Origin: Lysobacterales bacterium
GTDB taxonomy: Bacteria > Pseudomonadota > Gammaproteobacteria > Xanthomonadales > Xanthomonadaceae
Assembly (NCBI GenBank): GCA_017302135.1
Contig: JAFLDZ010000001.1
Coordinates: forward strand, 248,001-312,000
Direction of reading: 5' to 3'
Length of the DNA: 64,000 nucleotides
The position numbers were made by a program, and so were the translations under genes. The notes under the pieces were generated by a model. That model was not told the origin of the DNA, ran no database searches, and saw nothing but the letters and a program-made list of their open reading frames with translations. This document shows positions 52,329-59,440 of this stretch, one piece after another. Numbering within the stretch: the stretch's first letter is position 1; each line of letters opens with the position of its first letter.

Positions 52329-53052
52329 GCCATTGCCCGGATCGCCCCTGCGTGGCATCCGTATCGAAGGGCTCAAGAAGCGTTACGGCGAAGGCGATAC
52401 CGCCGTGGACGCGCTTAAACATGTCGACATGACCGTAGCGCCTGGCGAGGTCGTTGGCCTGATCGGCCCATCCGGATCGGGCAAGAGCACTTTGCTCAAA
52501 TGTCTGGGGGCCATCATCGAGCCCACTGCCGGACGCATGACCTTGGGTGAAGATGTGATCTACGACGATGGTTGGAAGATTCCCGACCTGCGCGCTTTAC
52601 GCCGCGACCGGATCGGATTCGTGTTCCAGGCGCCGTACCTCATTCCATTTCTGGATGTCACCGACAACGTCGCCTTGCTGCCGATGCTGGCAGGCCGATC
52701 CAACAGCGAATCAAGGCAGCGCGCGATGGAGCTGTTCACCGCGCTGGATGTGGCGCACCGGGCCAAAGCCATGCCATCGCAATTGTCCGGGGGTGAACAG
52801 CAACGCGTATCGATCGCCCGCGCCCTGGTCAATCGCCCTCCGGTGATTCTGGCCGACGAACCCACTGCGCCACTCGATAGCGAACGTGCGCTGACGGTCA
52901 TCAGGATTCTGAACAACATGGCGCGCAAATTCGAAACCGCGATCATTGTCGTCACCCATGACGAGAAAATCATCCCGACCTTCAAGCGCATTTATCACAT
53001 TCGCGATGGCGTGACTCACGAGGAAGCCGGCGAAGGACGCGGGTTCGAATGA
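52321..53052 (+). CDS. ABC ATPase, MacB/DevA-like
   Basis: 243 residues. Walker A GPSGSGKST, Q-loop FQAPYL, signature LSGGEQQRVSIARAL, Walker B VILADEPTAPLD, switch His in VVTHDEK. Energises the DevC-like permease. Together with HlyD it forms a DevBCA/MacAB-like exporter of lipids, peptides or drugs. The outer-membrane channel (TolC) is not in the window. Confidence 0.95.
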   Translation: MDKPLPGSPLRGIRIEGLKKRYGEGDTAVDALKHVDMTVAPGEVVGLIGPSGSGKSTLLKCLGAIIEPTAGRMTLGEDVIYDDGWKIPDLRALRRDRIGFVFQAPYLIPFLDVTDNVALLPMLAGRSNSESRQRAMELFTALDVAHRAKAMPSQLSGGEQQRVSIARALVNRPPVILADEPTAPLDSERALTVIRILNNMARKFETAIIVVTHDEKIIPTFKRIYHIRDGVTHEEAGEGRGFE

Positions 53053-53122
53053 ATCGGTGAACGACAGTCCATTCGGCGCAAGCTTTTGTTATCGCACCAC
53101 TTCTCATCACAAAGGAAGACCC

Positions 53123-53617
53123 ATGCATATCCGGTGTTTCGTCAGAAAAATGAGCTTCGCAGCGTTGATCGCCTGCCTTGCCAACATGCCCCAGGCGCAG
53201 GCCCAGAAGTCCGACCATGCCGCGACCGGCCATCCGCACACCGAACAAGGCACCATGCAACCCGAACTCGACCACGGTCAACGCTGGAGCACGGATGCAC
53301 CTCTGCGTGAAGGCATGGCGCGCATCCGAGCCGCCGTCGCCATTGCAGAGGATGAGAATGCGCTGGATTCCATGCAAGCACAGACCTTGGCGGATGCCGT
53401 CGATGACAGCATTGCTTTCATGATCCGGCAGTGCCGGCTTGAACCGAAGGTCGACGCCAACCTGCACATCCTGCTGGCACGCCTGACCCTTGCGGCTGCA
53501 GCGACCAGAACCGATCCCAATAGCCCGGACGGTCTGCCGCAAATGCTGGAAGTGCTCGAACTCTATCCGCGTTTCTTCAAACATCCGAATTGGCCAGTGC
53601 TCACGGATGGACTTTGA
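53123..53617 (+). CDS. Periplasmic DnrO-like protein
   Basis: 164 residues. Signal peptide MHIRCFVRKMSFAALIACLANMPQAQA. The mature part is His-rich at first (HAATGHPHTEQG), then LDHGQRWSTDAPLREGMARIRAAV, and a four-helix-like body with RQCRLEPKVDANLHILLARL, ending FFKHPNWPVL. This matches proteins named DnrO in Xanthomonadaceae, of unclear function; the fold may resemble cytochrome c' without a CxxCH motif. AAGGA 8 nt before the ATG. It follows the ATPase gene after 70 bp, probably in the same operon. Confidence 0.62.
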   Translation: MHIRCFVRKMSFAALIACLANMPQAQAQKSDHAATGHPHTEQGTMQPELDHGQRWSTDAPLREGMARIRAAVAIAEDENALDSMQAQTLADAVDDSIAFMIRQCRLEPKVDANLHILLARLTLAAAATRTDPNSPDGLPQMLEVLELYPRFFKHPNWPVLTDGL

Positions 53618-54420
53618 ACACACTGCACTGATCGTGCACTCTGTCTTACTGGACGGTACCGATTCAAGCGCAATGATGGAGCAAAACGGGCCTTGTTCTG
53701 GCGCCAAAAAATCCCTCAAAGCCTATCCCCAACAATAGCTGGGAGACTCGTGCGGTATTTCTTGTGCGTTCCAGAACTATTGAGGACACTCCTGCTACGC
53801 GCGGCCGGCATTGAACACGTCCTGCCGCCGCAGACCCTCTGGCCTATTCTGGCCGATACGTTCAGGTTCAAGATCGTGCCTTCGCTGCATCTACGGCCTC
53901 TGGCATCGGCTGGGCCTTTCGCTTCAATAACTTACCGGGCACGTATTTTCAGGCTGTATCGCACGCTTCGCACTGCAGCGGCTTCGCTCTGGCCTTTCTC
54001 TGACGTTTGTCTTACCTGCGCGATAGCGGGTTGCGCAGCCAATGAAACAACGACGCGCCTCGACCTCAGAACAGACGACCCGATGCGGCCATCGGAAGGA
54101 ACGGCGACGTGTCCGATCATCGCAATGGTCGGTGCCAGGACAGTGCGCTGTGCTGTGCAGAGCTATTCGCGTAGCGAATAGAATACCTCCCTCCCTATAT
54201 CCCTCTCTTCAAGAGATACAGACAGACTTGTTGGATTGGAAAGAACGCGACGGCCTGCAGTTGCGCGTCGGTGCGGACGGAGTACCGCACAGGTATCAGG
54301 ATCGTCCGTTCGCAGCGCACGCGCAAACGCGCCACGGCGCGAAGTCCGGGCGCGTCCTGAGTGATCTTGATGGAGGCGGAGAACAAGGGGCGCACGCCGT
54401 AACGTGCGCGAAACGATGGA
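53618..54420. other. ~800 bp gap without a supported gene; perfect inverted repeat
   Basis: Open frames here have no domain, weak starts and unlikely composition. A perfect inverted repeat CTATTCGC-GTA-GCGAATAG lies at 54163-54181, followed by a pyrimidine-rich stretch (54188-54210). It could be a transcription stop for the replication module coming from the right, or a protein-binding or origin-like site. It may mark the seam between the respiratory block and the P4-like module. Confidence 0.45.
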
Positions 54421-55095
54421 TCAGGTTCTCGCCGCCGGCACGCTGCGACCAGCGTGTCGGTGATGGCACCACGGGCATGCGCGTACGGTTGCTGGCATCG
54501 TGGGCGGAAGCCAGACAGGGCCGCAGCCCATGCAGTGCGCGACGTGCGTCCAGCCGGCCGGCACGCGTCCCTCGGCCATGTGCCGCGATCGATACAGGGC
54601 GCGCAGGTACGCAGCGAGTGTCGCGTCTGAAAGCCCCGTGCAAGCCCCCAAATCGCGATGATCGATTGCGTCCACGACGATGCGCGGAACACTTTCAGCC
54701 CGGGCCATGGCCATCAGTACCGCACGCAGGCCCGAATGGGTCTGCGAATCCTGCGATTGACGCGATTCGACGCAGGCTTCGCGTTCCAAGACATCGCATG
54801 ACGGCCCATGGGCGTGACGGCGTGCCTCAATACCGGCCTGCGAATCAACGCGATTCACTGCGAATCCATGCGAATCGATCCGCCCGTTGGCGGGTCTGTC
54901 GGGTTCGATCACGTGGCCGGCACTGCACACCTCCTGCGAATCGCGCGATTCGAGCGAATCGCCTCCTTCGGTACATCCCTTCACGTCGGAAGGCGTCCCG
55001 GGACGACCGCGCGCGGCGGTCGTCCCGGTCTGCGAATCGCTGCGAATCGTTGCGAATGGCTCGCGTTGCTTCAGGAAGTCGGAGAGAGCGCCCAT
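54421..55095 (-). CDS. Accessory protein of the P4-like replication module
   Basis: 224 residues. The N-terminal ~110 are low-complexity and charged. The C-terminal ~100 are ordered: RAVLMAMARAESVPRIVVDAI, LSDATLAAYLRALYRSRHMAEGRVPAGW, then a zinc-ribbon-like end HCMGCGPVWLPP with ACPWCHHRHAG. Proteins with this end occur directly after DUF3987 genes in integrated elements of Xanthomonadaceae. Role unknown, probably DNA replication. The start overlaps the DUF3987 gene by 25 bp. Confidence 0.62.
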   Translation of the reverse strand: MGALSDFLKQREPFATIRSDSQTGTTAARGRPGTPSDVKGCTEGGDSLESRDSQEVCSAGHVIEPDRPANGRIDSHGFAVNRVDSQAGIEARRHAHGPSCDVLEREACVESRQSQDSQTHSGLRAVLMAMARAESVPRIVVDAIDHRDLGACTGLSDATLAAYLRALYRSRHMAEGRVPAGWTHVAHCMGCGPVWLPPTMPATVRACPWCHHRHAGRSVPAART

Positions 55096-57254
55096 TGGCC
55101 CAGCACCTCCGGACGGATCATCCAGGCCTGCGCACGCCGCGCGCCGTCGAGCATCACATTATGCTGCTCCGGCTCGACCCAACCCGCATCCTGCAATTGC
55201 TTCACCGCCGCGAGGAAGTCATCCCGGAATCGGATCGTGCTGGGTCCATTGCGCAGCACATCCGTCGAGTACAGCCACACCCGATGTGTCCGACGGCACC
55301 ACTGGATCAACGCCTCGGCATCCTTGATCCGCGACTCCGCATCGCCCCTCCCGACGATGCGCAAGGCGTCGTCCAGGTGGTATTGCACCAATAGGGTCGC
55401 GCGTTCGATCGTGTCGATCGTGATCAGGCCCGCTTGGGGGTCGTCGACCAAGGTCAGCACGCCCGCGATGCGCAGGATTTGCGCATCCGCCTTGGCTGCC
55501 GATCCCCGCACGCTCAGGAACTCGCCACGCAGGTCGTGCTCGATGTGATTGATGACTTCGATCCAGAGCGACTTGGCATTCGGCGCAAGCGTGAGCGCGC
55601 GCGGGTCAAGTTCGTTTCTTTTGCCCGGCTTCATCGTTGCCGGCGTAGCCAGCAGTGCGTGCATCCGCTGCCAGTAGCGCTGCATCACAGGATCGATCGT
55701 CAGATCCTCCTCCACGTACTCGCGCGTACCAATGGTCGATTCCGGCCAGCACATCAGGTAACGGGCCAGAAAACCCTGCTCCAGCAGCGACCTGTCCGAC
55801 AGCAACTGCTCGGCGATCACCGGCTGGATCATGAGATGCATCGCCAGCCGACGACCGTACCATTTCGACGTGCCATCGGCGCTACGGGTTCGTGCCATCT
55901 CCCCGCTGTCCCAAAACCTGGACAAGGCCGCACCCGACTTGATGCGATTGTCGCCAGACATCGCATGTCCGTAGATGAAGTCGCCGGCATCGTCGTTGAA
56001 CAGGCCGAAACTGGGCCGGCCGCGCTGGCAGAACCGTTGCAAGCCTTCCAGGGTCGGTTCGTTCAACAACAGCCATGGCTCCAGCGGACGCTGCGGTGCC
56101 GCTCCCAACGCCTTGCGCGCGGCACGCATTTCGGCGGGTTCGCCTTTGCTTTCGATCCGGCGCACAGCGGCCTTGTGAGCGCTGGTTTCGCCCTCATAGG
56201 TCGCCAGTTCCTGCGCAAAATCGTCCGCCAGCGCACGCTCCCGTTCGCGATGCGCCCGAAGGGCGATGGCATCGGTTGCACTCTTACGTTCGCCCGACTC
56301 GCCGATGGACAAGTGCCACAGGCTCAACGGCATGCGGCGACCGTCGACGGCCACGTCGGCCAATGCCTGGACTGCCAGACAGGCCGCCGAGAGCACGGAT
56401 TGTCCGCACAGTCCGGCCGGCGACTGTACGACCTCGTGAATGCGCGAGGCCGCGCCGCCCAGTGCATCGCCCAGTGCCGCCAATGGGTACGGCCGGGCGC
56501 GTCTCAATGGCCGCCGCAAAAGCTCCGGAACGGCGCGCTGCCGGGGTTGCGCGGGTTCCCGTTTGGCTGGTCGCGTAGCGGGTCGCTGGTCGAGACCTTC
56601 AGCACGCGGCCCTGATGCCTCTCCCATGTCCGGAGCGGCCAGCCGGCGCAGGTTCACTACGTCCTCCCAGGTCGCATCCGGATGCATGGCGAGCCAGTCG
56701 ATCACGTCGCCACCTTCCGGCAAGCCGATGGCATCGACAGCGACCCAGTCCACATTGATGCACAGGGCACGCAGGCGACGGGTGACCTCGCGCGCGTAAT
56801 CCAAGCCAGCGGCATCGTTGTCGCGAAAGCACAGTGCCATCCGTCCCACACATGGGGTCCAGTCCGCACCACTGGCGGATGTCCCGCTGCCGCTGGTCGT
56901 GGACGTGCCTCCGAGCGCGATCAGCGCGTCGACTTTGGTCTCGCCCTCGACCACGACCACCACCGGGCCGGTGCTCGCCGTTAATTCGGGCAACCGATAC
57001 AGGGGCTTGCCCTCGGGCGGTGCAGGCGTCTCGCCAGACACGTAGCGCTGGCCGTCCCAATGGAACGCCGGGAACTTCTTTTTGCCGTCCGGGTGCTTGA
57101 GCCGGACGCGCCAGAACAGGATGTCGCCCTCACGGGTTGCGTATGGGAAGACGCCTTCCAGCACGAACCCATCGCGCAACCAGCCCTTGCTGAAGCGCTG
57201 CGCGGCCTGCTCCAGCGTCTCGCGGCCCGGAGGTGTTTGGATTCCGGTCGTCAT
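55071..57254 (-). CDS. TOPRIM/DUF3987 primase-helicase-like protein
   Basis: 727 residues. The N-terminal part holds a TOPRIM-like region (VVVVVEGETKVDALIAL; ALCFRDNDAAGLDYA). The C-terminal ~430 residues are a DUF3987 domain with an ATPase-like segment (LSIGESGERKSATD) and FGLFNDDAGDFI. This type of protein drives replication of P4-like satellites and integrative elements. Start at MTTGIQTPP: the ATG overlaps the CHC2 gene stop as ATGA. The full frame continues 124 codons upstream in the wrong register for that neighbour. Confidence 0.85.
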   Translation of the reverse strand: MTTGIQTPPGRETLEQAAQRFSKGWLRDGFVLEGVFPYATREGDILFWRVRLKHPDGKKKFPAFHWDGQRYVSGETPAPPEGKPLYRLPELTASTGPVVVVVEGETKVDALIALGGTSTTSGSGTSASGADWTPCVGRMALCFRDNDAAGLDYAREVTRRLRALCINVDWVAVDAIGLPEGGDVIDWLAMHPDATWEDVVNLRRLAAPDMGEASGPRAEGLDQRPATRPAKREPAQPRQRAVPELLRRPLRRARPYPLAALGDALGGAASRIHEVVQSPAGLCGQSVLSAACLAVQALADVAVDGRRMPLSLWHLSIGESGERKSATDAIALRAHRERERALADDFAQELATYEGETSAHKAAVRRIESKGEPAEMRAARKALGAAPQRPLEPWLLLNEPTLEGLQRFCQRGRPSFGLFNDDAGDFIYGHAMSGDNRIKSGAALSRFWDSGEMARTRSADGTSKWYGRRLAMHLMIQPVIAEQLLSDRSLLEQGFLARYLMCWPESTIGTREYVEEDLTIDPVMQRYWQRMHALLATPATMKPGKRNELDPRALTLAPNAKSLWIEVINHIEHDLRGEFLSVRGSAAKADAQILRIAGVLTLVDDPQAGLITIDTIERATLLVQYHLDDALRIVGRGDAESRIKDAEALIQWCRRTHRVWLYSTDVLRNGPSTIRFRDDFLAAVKQLQDAGWVEPEQHNVMLDGARRAQAWMIRPEVLGQWALSPTS

Positions 57255-57607
57255 CGTGCGCCCTCCACCAGATCGCGGACGGCCTCGCGGAAGGCCAACC
57301 CCTTCAACCGCATGTGGAAGCCGACCAGATCGCCCTTGCCGCAGCCGGCAAAGCAGATCCAGCCACCGCGCTGGCCATCGAAGTTCACCGACAGCGACGG
57401 GGTGTGGTCGTCGTGGAAGGGGCACAGCCCCTGCGCCCAGCCATCCTCGCGTGCGCGACCCAGGCTGGGGACGTGTTGGCGGTAGTAGGTTTCGGTCTGG
57501 GGCAAGCGCTGTCGCCAGCGCCCCGGCAGACGGTTTGGCGGCGTTTGCTGGACTGTCGGCGGGGTTGGACGCGCCGTAGCCGTGGTATCGCGAAAGGAGC
57601 GCGTCAT
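57251..57607 (-). CDS. CHC2 zinc-finger primase-like protein
   Basis: 118 residues. CHC2-type zinc finger typical of DnaG-like primases: GLCPFHDDHTPSLSV then WICFAGCGKGDLVGF. Here it is a separate small protein working with the TOPRIM/DUF3987 protein downstream (split primase). The start overlaps the AlpA gene and the end overlaps the DUF3987 gene, both by 4 bp. Confidence 0.86.
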   Translation of the reverse strand: MTRSFRDTTATARPTPPTVQQTPPNRLPGRWRQRLPQTETYYRQHVPSLGRAREDGWAQGLCPFHDDHTPSLSVNFDGQRGGWICFAGCGKGDLVGFHMRLKGLAFREAVRDLVEGAR

Positions 57608-57834
57608 GCGGCCCCCTGCTTGTCACGTGCGGTGATGCGCTGGGTAATCCAAGTATCGACTTCGCGCTTATGCCACGCGCTGGCGCGCAGGCCGAGTTTG
57701 ATCGGAGCGGGGAACTCGCCCAGGGCGATGCGGCGGTAAATCTCGGAGCGGGACAGCCCGGTGCGGGCTTTGACTTGCGGTAGGCGTTCGAGGATCAGGT
57801 CGCCCGGGATGGGCAGTGGGGTCGAGTTTCGCAT
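57604..57834 (-). CDS. alpA: AlpA-family excisionase/regulator
   Basis: 76 residues with the AlpA/MerR-like HTH: RLPQVKARTGLSRSEIYRRIALGEFPAPIKLGLRA, then WHKREVDTWI. AlpA proteins activate or direct excision in P4-like elements. GGAG 6 nt before the ATG. First gene of the replication module; its presence suggests regulated excision of the island. Confidence 0.9.
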   Translation of the reverse strand: MRNSTPLPIPGDLILERLPQVKARTGLSRSEIYRRIALGEFPAPIKLGLRASAWHKREVDTWITQRITARDKQGAA

Positions 57835-58004
57835 GGGTTCTCCATCGCCAGCGCGGGATGCGCTGGGCTTGCGGAAAACGATGCGAATTTCTCAATTTAG
57901 AATTTAGGACAGAGACACCATCAAAAAAACGCCCTCGTGTCCTTGACTTTTCCCGTCAGCCAAACCCGATCATCAAAGCTCCATGCCTAGATGTCCTTTT
58001 CTCC

Positions 58005-58643
58005 CTATGTTTTGGACGCTGGTTCCGAAAGATTCAACTCTTCCGCAATCTTCTGCCGCCGGCCGGCCTCCCAACGCATAAACGCCTTAACTGCACGCTC
58101 CGGGTCGGTGTTCTCGCGCCCGGCTGCTTCGTAACACACGCCAGCAACTTCTAGCAGCCATTCGCCCGTCATCGCTACCGGATGCGCGCAGTTTGCAGGC
58201 CAGCCATCTCGAATAATCCGTACGATGGAGTCGATGGGAATGGGCGACGCCGAATGAGTACGCTCCTGGATTTCTCGCGAGGTGAGCAATGCGCGCTCAC
58301 TGACAATGGCAAAGTCAGTCAGGAGCGACAGAAGCTCGTCGGGCATCGGCAAGTGTGAAGGCAATGGCCCCTCCCGAGAAAAGTGAGCCGCCAGCAACAA
58401 TAGCCGCACGGACTCCAACTCTTTGGGAAGGCGGATGGGCTCCATCGCCTGCAATGTCTTGAGCAGCCGGGTCGCGTCCTCATGAAGCTGTTCAAGGGTA
58501 CGGCGAGCCCCCTCCAGCTTCGCAGGTTCGGAATGTCCTGCGATGGCGCGAAGTGCATGCGACTGAAGCGCTTCGATCTGCGCAGGCAGCAACTTCAGCG
58601 CGAGCAGTCGCTGGCGTTGAGCAGCAGTAAACTGATAGCTCAT
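58005..58643 (-). CDS. Hypothetical protein at the right end of the island
   Basis: 212 residues, mainly helical (AQRQRLLALKLLPAQIEALQSHALRAIAG; ARRTLEQLHEDATRLLKTL). No family recognised. Weak RBS. It lies upstream of alpA on the same strand, between the replication module and the att site; a role in the element is possible but unsupported. Confidence 0.55.
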   Translation of the reverse strand: MSYQFTAAQRQRLLALKLLPAQIEALQSHALRAIAGHSEPAKLEGARRTLEQLHEDATRLLKTLQAMEPIRLPKELESVRLLLLAAHFSREGPLPSHLPMPDELLSLLTDFAIVSERALLTSREIQERTHSASPIPIDSIVRIIRDGWPANCAHPVAMTGEWLLEVAGVCYEAAGRENTDPERAVKAFMRWEAGRRQKIAEELNLSEPASKT

Positions 58644-58963
58644 TTCGATCTTTTGAAACGTCTTCGTGAATCCAAAAGCACAAACAGAAACCGCCAGGAG
58701 ATGGGGATACCATCTTATCCAAAGGGGCGCGTAGCATCAGCCACGGCACATTACTGTGCGCTTGTGATGTGCTGCGACTGAGATGAAGTGGATGGCGGCA
58801 CCGCTATCTAAGCCGTCTTAAGTCAGGCTGGCGCTGAATAGCTCGGTAGGTACAGCGAACCCACAGGCATGGAAAGTTCAATGCACAAACAACCCGCCCG
58901 TTGTGGGCTTTTATGTGGGTTAAAGCTAAAACACCACCATAAGATATTGATTTTATTCAACAT
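58644..58963. other. Right end of the island, non-coding
   Basis: 320 bp without a gene. It holds a TATGTGGG motif (58912-58919) matching the repeats before the integrase, so possibly an integrase arm site, 45 bp from the att core. The AT content rises toward the tRNA. Confidence 0.5.
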
Positions 58964-58978
58964 ATGGCGGAGAGTGAG
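58964..58978. repeat. Candidate right attachment site (att core, in tRNA-Ser 3' end)
   Basis: Identical to 1784-1798 in direct orientation. It covers the CCA end and acceptor stem of tRNA-Ser, so the tRNA stays whole after integration. Confidence 0.85.
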
Positions 58979-59057
58979 GGATTCGAACCCTCGATGGAGC
59001 TTTTGACCCCATACTCCCTTAGCAGGGGAGCCCCTTCGGCCTCTCGGGCAACTCTCC
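58965..59057 (-). tRNA. tRNA-Ser(GCT)
   Basis: 93 nt, minus strand, CCA encoded. Acceptor GGAGAGT/ACTCTCC, discriminator G, anticodon loop CTGCTAA (anticodon GCT), long variable arm typical of tRNA-Ser, T-loop TTCGAAT. 38 bp after csrA ends, as in many gammaproteobacteria. Confidence 0.97.
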
Positions 59058-59095
59058 GTCGACGCGATGTTGCGCGCGATGAAAAGGATACTGGC

Positions 59096-59299
59096 TCAGT
59101 CGCCCTGCGGCAAACCCGAATTCGGATTGTGGCCTTCGCCGCGCTGGATACGCTGGTAAATTTCTTCGCGATGTACGGCGACGTCTTTCGGCGCCGTGAT
59201 TCCGATACGCACCTGGTTGCCCTTCACTCCGAGGACCGTCACGGTGACCTCGTCACCGATCATCAGAGTTTCGCCAACCCGGCGAGTCAAGATAAGCAT
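59096..59299 (-). CDS. csrA: Carbon storage regulator (canonical CsrA)
   Basis: 67 residues, standard Csr[45 protein letters not shown]. All RNA-contact residues (L4, R6, R7, R44) are present. It is an mRNA-binding post-transcriptional regulator. GGAG upstream of the ATG. Chromosomal synteny alaS-csrA-tRNA-Ser is kept. It provides the reference for the unusual tandem CsrA-like genes in the island. Confidence 0.98.
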   Translation of the reverse strand: MLILTRRVGETLMIGDEVTVTVLGVKGNQVRIGITAPKDVAVHREEIYQRIQRGEGHNPNSGLPQGD

Positions 59300-59440
59300 T
59301 GCATGTCTCCAATGGCCGACGTCCCCCTCGTCGGCACCCTGTCGTTGTTCCGCGACTCGATCAATCGGGGGTGGAACCTGTGTCGCGAACGCAATGGATA
59401 AGAATAACCGGAGTCGCATGGAAACGGGAAGCGCCGAAGG

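Noticed and set aside
53693..54181. 162-codon plus-strand frame after the DnrO-like gene
   Set aside because: No RBS, no domain, odd composition; treated as non-coding.
54195..54692. 165-codon minus-strand frame
   Set aside because: Overlaps the better supported Cys-rich gene (54421-55095) in another register and has no recognisable domain.
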